Shown: positions 39,229 through 48,727, counted from the first letter of the stretch. The stretch: DNA of 64,000 nt from JANJWP01 sp964482035 (GCA_964482035.1 CAYZVC010000003.1:62001-126000); one strand, 5' to 3'. A program made the numbers and translations. The notes: a model not told the origin generated them from the letters alone.

Positions 39229-40330
39229 AAAACGTTTCGTCGTAAAGGGTACGTGATTCGTCCTTTATCTTAGCACACTTCTCGGTGAGCGCAAAAAACG
39301 GGGGCGGCACGTCCGAAAGGCTCGCGGCGAATGCTGAAAAACGCTCGGAAAACGCATCGGCATCGAACTCCGCGGAAGGCATGACCCACTTCGAACCCGC
39401 ACGTTCGACGAACGCGTCGGTCTTTTTGGAATACGAAAGCATGAAGAACGGAATACCGTTCACGAAAGACAGCACTCCCGCATGGAGACGCATCGCGATG
39501 ACCGCGCCGAGGTATTTGTACGCGTCGAGCGATTCGTCGAGGGACCGGGTCGAATTGACGCCCAATTCCTTCGCGAGGCGGGCAAGATGTGCCCGATCGT
39601 CGGTCTCCGCGTCGCCGGGATGGAACGAATGGTTGAGGAAAACCGGCTCGAACCCTTCGCGACGGACGGTTTCCACGATGGAGCGAACGCTCTCGAGCTC
39701 GCCTTTCAGATACCCCTTGCGAATGGAAATGCCCACGACTTTTTCGGGGATTTCAGCATCCGGAGTGCGTACCGGCGGCGTGAGGAACGCCGGATCGGGC
39801 ACGACATTCGCTACGATTCCGACGCTTTCGAGCAATTTGGCGCTCTTGGGGTCGCGGACGGTAACCGTCGTGCGTTTCGATGTGAAAAGCGAACGGATTT
39901 TTCTGGCGTTCTTTTCGGAAACGTCGACGCCGATTCCCCAAAAGAGGATCCGTTTGCGGAAAAGTTTGGCTATCCCTACGCGGAACTTCCATTCGACGCG
40001 CTGTTTGAAGAACGATTGCCCTTCGTTGTCGTAGAGAATCCCCCCGCCTCCAATGACGACCAGGTCGGCAATGAGCACTTCCCAAAAGGTACGGAAAAAA
40101 TACCCGACGTTCGCCCAGAAGCGCTTGCGGATGCGGTTGGGAAAATACGAAGGATACCGAACGTCCCATTCCTTGGGAAGGAGCGTGGATTTGGAATCGT
40201 ACGTGAACACCGAAACGCGGCATTTCGGATACCGTTCGCGAAGGTACGAAACCTCCGAGAGCACGATGGCTTCGTCCCCGAGATTGTAGGCTCAGGCGGC
40301 GGCGAACACGGCGATGCGGTGGATGGTCAT
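39209..40330 (-). CDS. csaB: CsaB-like polysaccharide pyruvyl transferase
   Basis: 373 residues; TGA read as Gly in AVFAAA-G-AYNLGDEAIV, the family's N-terminal glycine motif, which is lost if translation is started after the TGA. Other blocks: LIADLVVIGGGGILYDNEGQ, RKRILFWGIGVDVSEKNARK, VVGISIRKGYLKG, VIAMRLHAGVLSFVNGIPFF (His motif). These enzymes add pyruvyl ketals to cell-wall polysaccharide and create anchoring sites for SLH-domain proteins. It starts 6 bp after ruvA and ends in TAA. Confidence 0.9.
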
Positions 40331-40336
40331 GGGCGT

Positions 40337-40951
40337 TTACTTCGAAAGGGCTTTGAGCGTAAGTACCGTTCGTTCGCCCACGGTAAGGCCTTCCGCGGAT
40401 ACGGCGTCGATGGCGGTTTCGACCATGCGGCGGTCGTACCCCATCGCGACGAGCGAGTTCAGTATGGCTTCGCGGTCGGGGTCGGTAGGAACTTTCTTTT
40501 CGGTCCGCTTGGACATTTTAGCGACGTCTTCCGGAGTGATGAGATCGCTTCCCGAGACCTCGCCCTTGAGCTCGACGATGACCTTGAGGGCGGTCTTCTT
40601 TCCGATTCCCGGAACCGAAGAAATCGTCTTTTCGTCACCGGTTTCGATAGCGCGCACGAGCATTGGAATCCCGAGTCCGAGCATGGAGAGCGCAGTTTTT
40701 CCACCGACTCCGTCGACCTTGAGCAACTTCTTGAAGAAGCGCTTCTCGTCAGCGTTCGCGAAGGCGAAAAGCGCCTCCGAAACGTCGGTGACGTGGTGGT
40801 AGAGATGGGCTTCGATCACTTCGCCCAGGCTCGAAGAACCGAACAGGAGCGGCGTCGGCTGGAGCTCGAGGCCGAGACCGGTGTTTTCTACCAAAAGGGA
40901 AATCTTGCCGTCGTCGAAGGAGAGGACGGTACCGCGGACAAAAGAATACAT
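40337..40951 (-). CDS. ruvA: Holliday junction branch-migration protein RuvA
   Basis: 204 residues. N-terminal OB fold (MYSFVRGTVLSFDDGKISLL...), two helix-hairpin-helix motifs (LLKVDGVGGKTALSMLG and ISSVPGIGKKTALKVIVELK), and the C-terminal UBA-like domain (DREAILNSLVAMGYDRRMVE) that contacts RuvB. No ruvB or ruvC lies next to it. It ends in TAA; csaB follows. Confidence 0.95.
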   Translation of the reverse strand: MYSFVRGTVLSFDDGKISLLVENTGLGLELQPTPLLFGSSSLGEVIEAHLYHHVTDVSEALFAFANADEKRFFKKLLKVDGVGGKTALSMLGLGIPMLVRAIETGDEKTISSVPGIGKKTALKVIVELKGEVSGSDLITPEDVAKMSKRTEKKVPTDPDREAILNSLVAMGYDRRMVETAIDAVSAEGLTVGERTVLTLKALSK

Positions 40952-41010
40952 GGGGGAACGTGAATGCCTTTCGGCTACTTTCCCGAGTATACCCGGAAGC
41001 GTCCGGCGTA

Positions 41011-41040
41011 CAAAAAAACCCCGGAAGAATCCGGGGTTTC
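41011..41040 (-). terminator. Terminator after the major pilin gene
   Basis: AAACCCCGG/CCGGGGTTT stem with T7 on the minus strand, 16 bp past the pilin stop. Confidence 0.85.
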
Positions 41041-41055
41041 CATCGGGAATGCCGA

Positions 41056-41688
41056 TTAGTTGACTACGATGTAGGTCGAGCACTTCTTATTGGAGCCCGG
41101 TTCAGCGGTAAGGATGCTGATAACGTTCGGAGCGGTGGTGCTTACCCAGTCGTCGTACTTGTTCTGTGCGGTGGAGTCACCGACGCCGGTACCGGCAGTC
41201 TTGAGAGTGGTACCGGTGGTGTCGCAGTAGTTGTAATTGGCCTTCTTGGCGGTTTCAACGTCCGCCACGAGGAGGAACGAAGCCTTGTCGATAGCGCCCT
41301 TCTGGAGCGGGAAGTATCCGTAGGAACCGGCTTCGGCACAGTTGCCGGCCTTATTGGCGCGCTGCGGGTCGAGCGGTGCTACTCCGCCCTTGAGGAGGAG
41401 GGCGAGGTCGCCGGCGGTCTTACCGGTGGTGTCGCTCAAGCAGTTGAGCTTACCGGTGTCGGTCGTTCCGTTGGTGGCGGTAGCCTGCGGGAACTGGCCA
41501 GCGTCAGAATTGTAGGTAGCGAGGGCGGTCGAGATGTTGTTCAACGAAGCGACGCGTCCTCCGTCACGAGCGCGTTCCTGGGCTCCGTTGAGAACCGGAA
41601 GGAGCGTTACGGCGAGTACGCCGATAATCGCGACGACGATCATGAGTTCGACGAGAGTGAAACCTTTGGCGTTTTTAGTGACGACCAT
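41056..41688 (-). CDS. Type IV major pilin
   Basis: 210 residues. Class III prepilin leader MVVTKNAKG cleaved before F (GFTLVELMIVVAIIGVLAVT), a perfect type IV pilin N-terminal helix with Glu5. The globular part carries cysteines (NCLSDTTG, GNCAEAGSYGYF, NYCDTTG, KKCSTYIVVN) that can form two disulphides; WVSTTAPNVISI precedes the C-terminus. A consensus promoter (41720-41748) and own terminator suggest strong single-gene expression. The leader lacks a Shine-Dalgarno sequence and is pyrimidine-rich. It ends in TAA; no TGA. Confidence 0.93.
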   Translation of the reverse strand: MVVTKNAKGFTLVELMIVVAIIGVLAVTLLPVLNGAQERARDGGRVASLNNISTALATYNSDAGQFPQATATNGTTDTGKLNCLSDTTGKTAGDLALLLKGGVAPLDPQRANKAGNCAEAGSYGYFPLQKGAIDKASFLLVADVETAKKANYNYCDTTGTTLKTAGTGVGDSTAQNKYDDWVSTTAPNVISILTAEPGSNKKCSTYIVVN

Positions 41689-41719
41689 AGGAAAAAGAAA
41701 AGGAGGTAAAACGTCGGGG

Positions 41720-41748
41720 ATTATACGCACTTCCCACGGGCACGCCAA
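41720..41748 (-). promoter_or_regulatory. Major pilin promoter
   Basis: TTGGCG (41743-41748), 17-bp spacer, consensus TATAAT (41720-41725) on the minus strand; start site about 25 nt before the pilin ATG. Confidence 0.75.
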
Positions 41749-41837
41749 GACCAAAAGAGGAGACGTTCGAAGGAATTATCGTACAATACAGTTTACGACG
41801 GGGATATCATCCGATATTTGTACGTTTTTGTCAAAGA

Positions 41838-43802
41838 TTAGGCAAATGCCGCCTCGATGTCTTCGCGGATTTCGGAAACGAGCGCCAGATCGCGCAAATC
41901 GGCGATTTTCAGATCCGGCAACCCACTCTGGCGCACGCCGTAGACTTCGCCCGGCCCGCGGAGCTCGAGATCGATTTCGGAGAGTTCGAAGCCGTCGTTG
42001 GTGCGTTCCATGGCACGCAAACGCTCTCCGGTATACTCTTTGGTCGTAAAAAGGTAGCAGTACGACTGGTGTTCGCCGCGTCCTACGCGACCGCGGAACT
42101 GATGGAGCTGCGAAAGCCCGAACCTTTCGGCCGCCTCGATGGCGATGACGGTGGCGTTGGGATTGTCGACGCCGACTTCGACCACCGAAGTGCTCGAAAG
42201 GACCATCGTTTCGCGCTGGTAGAAGGCGTTCATCGCCCCTTCTTTCTCTTTGGGCTTCATTTTCCCGTGGACGAGTCCGACTTCGTAATCCGGAAACACC
42301 GCACGGAGGGTTTCCGCGGTATTCACCGCGTTAGCGACGTCGAGCGTTTCGGATTCTTCGACGAGCGGCGAAATCCAATAGACCTGGCGTCACGCCGCGA
42401 GTTCCGCGTCGACGGCCCGGTACGCCTGTTCGCGCTGGTGGTCTTTGACGACGGCGGTCACGATGGGCTTTCGTCCGGCCGGGTATTCGTCGATGATCGA
42501 GAGGTCCTGGTCTCCATAGAGGGTCAGCGCGAGGGTGCGCGGAATCGGCGTCGCCGTCATGTTGAGCGAGTGCGGGTAGATTCCTCCGCCCAGGGAGAAG
42601 TACTTTTCGAGCGCCGCGCGCTGTTCGACTCAGAAACGGTGCTGTTCGTCGACCACTACGAGCCCGAGGTTCGAAAACCGCACGTCGTCCTCGATGAGGG
42701 CATGCGTGCCGATGATGAGGTCGGTCTCGCGGGAGCGAAGGCGCGCTTTGGCTTCTTCTTTCTGCTTCTTAGTCAAACTGCCGACCAGGATGTCCGCACG
42801 GAAACCGAAGCTTCAGAACGTTTTTTCGAAACTCTTGAAGTGCTGTCGGGCGAGGATTTCCGTCGGCGCCATGAGCGCGACCTGCACGCCCGCTTCCATA
42901 ATGGCGTGGATGGCCGCCACGAACGCGACGGCGGTCTTTCCCGTTCCTACGTCGCCCTGCAGGAGGCGGGTCATGGAATGGGGTTTTTCCATGTCTTTGA
43001 GTACTTGGAAAAGCGAGATTTTCTGCTTTCCGGTCATTTCGAACGGAAGTTTGGCGAGGATTTCCTTCACGCGCTCGGCATTGAGCGGAATGGCCTTGGC
43101 CTTCCCTTCCGACGCCTTGCGGACGTCCATTTTTCGGGCGATTCCCGCGAACTGGATGGCGAAGAGTTCTTCGTACGCGAGTTCGTTTCTGGCACGCTCG
43201 AAATCGTCGAGCGACGCGGGAAAATGGATCGACGCGAGGTTTTCGGCTTTGGTCCGGAATCCTTTTTTCTTGCGCACGTCCTCGGGAATCCCGGAAGGCA
43301 CGAGGCCGAGATGCGGCCGGAGGTATTTCATCTTCTCGCGGAACCAGACGCCCGGAACGTAGTTGGCGTCAGAATACACCGGTACGACCGAAGGGCCGGA
43401 AACCGCCGCCGAAGACATTTCCGCCGAAGGGAATGAGAGGCGCCCGTATTCGTATTTGGGTTTTCAAAAAAGGATGACCGCGTCGCCGGGGCGGAACTTC
43501 TGCAGGAAGAACGGCTTGTTGAAATACACCGCTTCCGATAAGAACCCGTGCCGGTCTTTCAATACCGCCTTGGTGAGCGTTTTGCCGTTACGGGTGCGCT
43601 CGGTGGTGACGGTTTCGAGGAAGCACGAAATCGAATTCTTCTCCTTGAGGTTCACGAAAGAGAACGCGTCCAGAACGTCGGAGCGGTTTTCGATGTCGCG
43701 CGGATAATGGCCGAGAAGGTCTTCGACCGTCTTGATTCCGGCTTCCGCGAGGCGTTTCACGTGCGAATCCGTGGTATGGAGAAGGGATTTGTCGAGATTC
43801 AT
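41838..43802 (-). CDS. recG: ATP-dependent DNA helicase RecG
   Basis: 654 residues with four TGA as Gly. Remodels stalled forks and Holliday junctions. N-terminal wedge/OB region (about 1-250), Walker A in RLLQGDVGTGKTAVAFVAAI (about 280), motif II in VVVDEQHRF-G-VEQRAAL (about 380), where TGA gives the invariant Gly, and motifs V-VI in TVIAIEAAERFGLSQLHQFR followed by GRVGRG. End: LRDLALVSEIREDIEAAFA, TAA. The ATG at 43802 opens the family N-terminus. Confidence 0.95.
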
Positions 43803-43879
43803 GGTCCCGTGACGGTTCGGCGTTACCGTGTAAATCGTTCGTCGCGCACAGACTATTCCGGACTTACCGGAATGCAAAA

Positions 43880-43907
43880 TTGACAAACGGTTTCCCTCCG
43901 GTATGTT
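43880..43907 (+). promoter_or_regulatory. Promoter of the 43935 gene
   Basis: TTGACA (43880-43885), 16-bp spacer, TATGTT (43902-43907), 28 bp before the ATG and divergent from recG. Confidence 0.65.
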
Positions 43908-43934
43908 CGAGTTTTGACAGTTACGCACGCCCAT

Positions 43935-44297
43935 ATGAGAACGAACCCCGGAACCGAGGCCGCCTTGGACCGAACCTATAATTTCGGTTTTGAAAAACTC
44001 TACTCCGACATGGTTCGGGTTTTCGGCGGACGCGACGCGATGGTTTTTCCGGAAAAGGCCCAACTGAAAGCCCAGAATGAAAAGATCGCCGCGAGAGTGC
44101 GGAAACTCGTGCTCCCGTTTTCTGAAGAAAGGCCCTTCAATACCCGGTACTACCGGGCTCTCCGCTGCATGAACGGAAACATCGTCTGCGAGACCATGCC
44201 GGGCAATTCCCTCGTTTTCGAAATCGATTCGAAGGGTCGGCTCATTCAGGGCGCCGGAATCCCCCACGAGGTCATCCAACACTTCGAAAAAGGTTAA
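43935..44297 (+). CDS. Hypothetical protein
   Basis: 120 residues (MRTNPGTEAALDRTYNFGFE...), soluble, ending in TAA. It has a near-consensus promoter and a very short leader. Not recognised; YYRALRCMNGNIVCETMPGN then LVFEIDSKGRLIQGAGIP suggest a small alpha+beta domain. An upstream in-frame ATG at 43914 overlaps the probable transcription start, so 43935 is preferred. Confidence 0.7.
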   Translation: MRTNPGTEAALDRTYNFGFEKLYSDMVRVFGGRDAMVFPEKAQLKAQNEKIAARVRKLVLPFSEERPFNTRYYRALRCMNGNIVCETMPGNSLVFEIDSKGRLIQGAGIPHEVIQHFEKG

Positions 44298-44375
44298 CCT
44301 TCCCGTTGCGGCCGCCTTGCGTTTACGCAAAGCTCAAAGTATAATCGGAGAGCTTTACCGACCAACGCCGCGACC

Positions 44376-45938
44376 ATGCCGAAATCCCTGCCGAACAAGC
44401 GCATTCGCGCGGCTTTCTGATTCACGCTCGGCGAACTCATCGTCGTCATCACGATTCTCGCAGTATTGGCGACGATAGGCTTTTTAGCATTATCGGGGTA
44501 TTCGCAGGACGCGAAAGAGACGTCCGCGAAGTCCAACGTACGATCCGTATACGCGGCCGTCACGTCGGAATCGGCGATTACGGGAAATTCCCCGAGGTAC
44601 TACGTCGTCCACGATTCGGCCGCGGCCCTCTCATGAGCCGCGGCATACGTGGACGGGACTCCGGTAACTCTCGTATGAGGAAATTGGAACCAATCCTGAA
44701 CGAATTATTCCGCGGGAAACCCCGATTGGACGAAACTGAAACTCAATAAAGAGAAATTCAGGGTTTCATCCACCGACCCCGCGTACGCCGGTTTCCGGTT
44801 TTACGGTTGGCAGGCTGCCGAAGCCGCCTACGACACCGGCGCGGTCACCATAGGCGCGTTCGATTGGTCTTCGAACGCCTCGTGAAAAAAACGTTCGGGG
44901 AGTTACGTGCAAGTCGCGTTTGCGCCGAAACCTACGGGGAATGCCGTAGTGGTCGGCGACTATCCCGTTCAACCGGCCGGTGCCGCCGCATGACTCGTAG
45001 CCGCGAATTCCGCAACGGCGCCGTTGTCGGCGCTTTCCGATGGAACCGGGGCTTCGGGGGTCGGCTGATGTCCGGCGGGTTTCGTGAAAGTACCCGGGAA
45101 TCCGGCATTTTCCACGACCGACTTCTGTCTTGCGAAATACGAAATGAAATTCGCCGACACTTCGGGAAAGACGCAAAATTCGCCCACTTGATGGACTACG
45201 TGGAATTACATGACGGGAGCGACCTACGTAAGCTCCCCCGAGAACACTCCCGTCGCCATGCTTACGCAAGCGCAAGCGATCGCATGATGCGCGTCGATGT
45301 GAACCGGATTCCACCTGGTCACGAACAACGAATGGATGACCGCAGCCAGGAGCGCGGAATCCGTTGCCGACAATTGGTCGGGATGAGCGGTTGGGTCCGG
45401 AGGGATTTTCAGAGGTAACAACGGGACCGGATCCGACGTCCTCTGATGCGACGAGCCCGATAACGTCGCGCCGGCCGGAGCCGACTCGGCCAATTTGCCG
45501 AGCGCCAGGAGTTCATGTTCGCAAAAGCGGCAACTGAAGCTTTCGAACGGGGAAATCCTCTGGGATTTGGCAGGAGACGTCTGGGAACACGTAAACGGCG
45601 CCAACACCTTGGACGGCTCGAATTACGGAACGATGCAAGAAACCATCTGTTCGGGAACGACGAATTGGTATTCGTTTTCCGGCAGCGACGGATCCGGCGG
45701 TGGGGCATGCCCGTTTCAAGCCCCGTATTCCTATTCGGCTTTCGGACCGGCAACGCCTGGCATGAACATAGGTAACGGCGTCGGAACCCTGTACTCCACC
45801 CCAACCGCTTCAACGGACCACATCCTGCTTCGTGGGGGAGATCAGTTCGGCATCGCCGGGATTTACACGATGCACACCAAATGGACCACCTTGCAAGCCG
45901 GATACCTCGTCGGATTCCGCTGCGCGTACAAACCGTAA
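44376..45938 (+). CDS. Pseudopilin fused to an FGE-sulfatase-like domain
   Basis: 520 residues and 12 TGA codons read as Gly; end TAA. The prepilin cleavage glycine itself is TGA (44418-44420): RIRAAF-G-FTLGELIVVITI. Residues about 15-130 are paralogous to the 36670 protein, and three TGA codons align with GGC, GGC and GGA there. The C-terminal part (about 230-520) looks like the FGE-sulfatase/C-type-lectin fold: CPAGFVKVPGN, DFCLAKYEMKF, FHLVTNNEWMTAARS, LKLSNGEILWDLAGDVWEHV, LLRGGDQFGIAG and GYLVGFRCAYKP. That fold usually binds ligands on the surface. Likely a minor pilin or tip adhesin. Confidence 0.8.
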
Positions 45939-46047
45939 GCCCGATACGCAGAAATGGAAAAACGGATTTGCGTTCAGCACGGTTTCCATATAATTGCCAA
46001 GCCTTTTTTCGGCATTTCGTCGTCGGTCGCAAAACCGCACGTACGTG

Positions 46048-46124
46048 GCGATCGTAGTTCAGTTGGTTAGAACGCCGGACTGTGAATCCGGAGGTCGAGG
46101 GTTCGAACCCCTTCGATCGCCCCA
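46048..46124 (+). tRNA. tRNA-His (GTG)
   Basis: 77 nt with encoded CCA. Acceptor GCGATCG/CGATCGC, anticodon loop CTGTGAA (anticodon GTG), T-loop TTCGAAC. The base before the gene is G (46047), able to pair with the C discriminator as tRNA-His requires. TATAAT lies at 45989-45994. Confidence 0.97.
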
Positions 46125-46257
46125 TTATGCTAAGACGTACGCTTCGGACGAATCCTCGTCCTGAAGCCCTTTTTCCTTTCAGGATCAAAAGTTCTCAAAA
46201 CCCGTAAGGGACCGATAACTTTACTCCTTACCTTTACTCCATTAACTTTTATTCCGC

Positions 46258-47433
46258 ATGTCCAACGACTTCGGAACGCTCCTTGCGGCCGCTCCCGCGA
46301 TCAAGTCGCCGGCTCTCGGCGAAATCATCGCCGGCAAGGTTATCCGCTCGGACGCTAAGATGATTCTCGTCGACCTCGGCGAAGGCCAGTTCACCGGTGT
46401 AATCTCGGGAATGCACATGCACTCGTCCACCGACGACGCATCCGCTCTCAACCCGGGCGACACCGTTGAAGCCATCGTCATCGGCGAAGAACACAACTCG
46501 GGCCTCTTCATCCTCTCTCTCCGCAAGGCGAGCCAGATGAAGCTCATCAAGAAGCTCCACTCGAACTTCGACACCAAGGAAATCATCACCGTCATCCCGA
46601 ACGAAGCCAACAAGGGCGGTCTCCTGATCGACCTCGACGGCATCAAGGGTTTCATCCCGGTTTCCCAGCTCACTCCGGTGCACTACCCGCGCGTCGAAGG
46701 TGCTGATCCGGAAAAGATCCTCGAACACCTCGGCAAGCTCGTCGGCAAGCCGTTCAAGGTTCGCGTCATCAACGTCGACAAGGACGGAAAGAAGATCATC
46801 TTCTCCGAAAAGGCGGCAGTCGAAGAACAGCGCCTCGCGGCACTCGCTACCCTCAAGGTGGGCGACGTCGTCGAAGGAGCCGTCTCCGGCATCCTCACCT
46901 ACGGTCTCTTCATCACCTTCAACGGTGTCGAAGGTCTCGTACACGTTTCCGAAATCGACTGGGGACACGTTTCCAACCCGTCCAAGTTCGCTAAGATCGG
47001 CGACGCGGTCAAGGTCCAGGTCATCGGTATCGAAGGAGACAAGATCTCCCTCTCCATGAAGCGCCTCCGCCCGAATCCGTGGCAGATCCTCCAGGACAAG
47101 TTCAAGGTCGGCGACATCGTCGAAGCTCCGGTAATGCGCATCTCGCAGTTCGGCGTCTTCGTTTCGCTCGACGGCGGAATCTCCGGCCTCATCCACCTCT
47201 CCGAAATCTCGTCCTCCATGGTCAAGAACATCGAAGACCACGTGAAGGTAGGAGAAACCATCAAGGCTAAGATCATCACCTTCGATCCGACCGCTAAGCG
47301 TATCGGCCTCTCCATCAAGGCTCTCGAAGAAAACGCTTCCGCTCCTGCGGAAACCGCTTCCGAAGAAGCCCCGAAGAAGAAGGCTCCGGCAAAGAAGAAG
47401 GAAGAAGCAGTTGAAGAAGCTGCCGCCGAGTAA
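46258..47433 (+). CDS. rpsA: Ribosomal protein S1
   Basis: 391 residues with four S1 RNA-binding repeats (about 25-95, 110-190, 200-270, 285-355): GEIIAGKVIRSDAKMILVDL, GKPFKVRVINVDKDGKKIIF, GDVVEGAVSGILTYGLFITF with GLVHVSEIDWGHVSNPSK, and GDIVEAPVMRISQFGVFVSL with GLIHLSEISS. Lys/Glu/Ala-rich tail. S1 helps mRNAs load on the ribosome, which matters here because many genes lack a Shine-Dalgarno sequence. Its own leader has none and is rich in ACTTTACTCC-like pyrimidine repeats. It ends in TAA; no TGA. Confidence 0.95.
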   Translation: MSNDFGTLLAAAPAIKSPALGEIIAGKVIRSDAKMILVDLGEGQFTGVISGMHMHSSTDDASALNPGDTVEAIVIGEEHNSGLFILSLRKASQMKLIKKLHSNFDTKEIITVIPNEANKGGLLIDLDGIKGFIPVSQLTPVHYPRVEGADPEKILEHLGKLVGKPFKVRVINVDKDGKKIIFSEKAAVEEQRLAALATLKVGDVVEGAVSGILTYGLFITFNGVEGLVHVSEIDWGHVSNPSKFAKIGDAVKVQVIGIEGDKISLSMKRLRPNPWQILQDKFKVGDIVEAPVMRISQFGVFVSLDGGISGLIHLSEISSSMVKNIEDHVKVGETIKAKIITFDPTAKRIGLSIKALEENASAPAETASEEAPKKKAPAKKKEEAVEEAAAE

Positions 47434-47444
47434 TCGGTTTTCCG

Positions 47445-47481
47445 AAAAATCCCCGTTTCCGAAAGGAGCGGGGATTTTTTA
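47445..47481 (+). terminator. Terminator after rpsA
   Basis: AAAAATCCCCG/CGGGGATTTTT, 11-bp stem, T6. Confidence 0.88.
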
Positions 47482-47531
47482 TGCGTTGCCGAACGGAGCG
47501 GAAGACGAGTAGTCAAATAGCTCCACGCCCG

Positions 47532-47559
47532 TTGACTTGCCGGTAGTACTCGGTATATT
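47532..47559 (+). promoter_or_regulatory. Promoter of the 47630 gene
   Basis: TTGACT (47532-47537), 16-bp spacer, TATATT (47554-47559). Confidence 0.65.
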
Positions 47560-47629
47560 CGAAACGTCGGCGGGAAAGGTTTCCGCCGTCGTCACACTAA
47601 GGCGCCCCAACGCGCGAAGGAGAACAAAA

Positions 47630-48433
47630 ATGGGAGCAATCACCCAACAACTACAAAACGTCTGGTCCAGAATCACGATTACCGAAGCGTTCCGCGAGAA
47701 ATCGCGAAAAGCGGCGTATTCGTTCCTCATCGGCATCGTATGGATCGTCGGCGGACTCACCGCCCTCGGCCCGATCGATACCGTCATGACCAAAAACCTC
47801 AAGAACCAAACCTACGGTCAAACCTACTTCGAAGCACGCGATAAGATGCGTGCGGTGAAGGGCGCGGACAACGTGGCCGACATCCGTGCGAACGGAGCGT
47901 CGCTCGCGAAATGGCTTGAAAACGAAGGAATGGAGTACGTGACCGCGAAGAAAGACGGCCCGCAAGGCGCCTATGCTCTCCGCAAATCCGTTTCCGACCT
48001 GAAGGCGGCGGTCGAAGAAGCGCCGGCCGGCAAATACGACCAAGGCTACCAGGCCTACCGTATCCGCGCCGCTGCCGCGAGCGTCCCTTCGGAATCGTTC
48101 CGCAGAGACGTCGAAACCCCCGGCGGATGGATAATCGACCGAATGATCTTCTTCGGACTGATCGGATTCCTCGTCGTCGGCCTCTCTTCTTGGCTCCGTG
48201 CCGTATCGGAGAGAAAAACCGGGCTCACCCGTTCGCTCGCCCTCCTGGAAGGTGTTCCAGGCGGAGCTATCGGCGGAGCGACAATCGGCTTCGTTACCGG
48301 ATTCATGACCCTCGCGATGTTCACCTGAACGTCCGTCGGCATGGCAATCAAAAAACGCCTCTCCGGAGGCGTTTTTTCATACGTCCGCTACGGGCGCTTT
48401 TTCGTTTTCTTTACGGGAAGCGACTTCTTATAG
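47630..48433 (+). CDS. Two-helix membrane protein, end uncertain
   Basis: GAAGGAG lies before the ATG. A helix at about 28-48 (SFLIGIVWIVGGLTALGPID) is followed by a soluble charged domain (about 50-165) and C-terminal membrane segments (MIFFGLIGFLVVGLSSWLRA; GGAIGGATIGFVTGFMTLAM). Reaching TGA 48326-48328 gives 232 residues. Read as Gly, it extends the last helix sensibly (FMTLAMFT-G-TSVGMAIKKR) but then runs through a terminator hairpin (48350-48377) to TAG 48431-48433, giving 267 residues and overlapping tfoX. Function unknown. Confidence 0.6.
48350..48377. terminator. Terminator-like hairpin inside or after the 47630 gene
   Basis: AAAAACGCCT...AGGCGTTTTTT stem between convergent genes. 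If the 47630 gene is read in code 25 it lies within the coding frame. Confidence 0.7.
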
Positions 48434-48717
48434 AGGTACGATTCCTTCGCGAGCGAAATCAGGAGCTCGTGGTCTTCGAGCAAATCGGCATCGGCCATTC
48501 CGGCGAGTTTCGCTCCCGGATACGGGAATCCCGTCGCAGGGAATTTCGCGAGGAGCGCGTCGTCGCACTGGAAGAAGAGCGTATCGTCGCAAGCCATGGC
48601 GAAGAATACGCCATTGCAGTAGATTCCGTATTCTCAAAACATCTTCCGGTGGCTGATTTCGCCCAGCGGGGAAAGCAGGTCGGTGACGAACTCGGCAAAG
48701 CCGGGGGAAGTTGCCAT
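48388..48717 (-). CDS. TfoX N-terminal domain protein
   Basis: 109 residues; TGA read as Gly in HRKMF-G-EYGIYCNGVFFA, the core TfoX_N motif (MFGGYGIYxDGxxFA). Start ATSPGFAEFVTDLLSPLGEI, Lys-rich C-terminus ending KKTKKRP. In Gamma-proteobacteria full TfoX activates competence genes; short TfoX_N proteins are widespread and their role is unclear. It ends in TAG. It is the last gene of the pbp unit, 10 bp after its stop. Confidence 0.8.
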
Positions 48718-48727
48718 AAGGGAGCGG

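Noticed and set aside
41838..43802. TGA read as tryptophan (code 4)
   Set aside because: RecG DEQHRF-x-V, HisD KIF-x-PGN and the pilin paralogue alignment all need glycine.
44376..45938. Diversity-generating retroelement acting on the FGE/C-type-lectin head
   Set aside because: No reverse transcriptase gene and no template repeat resembling the 3' end of this gene were seen in the window.
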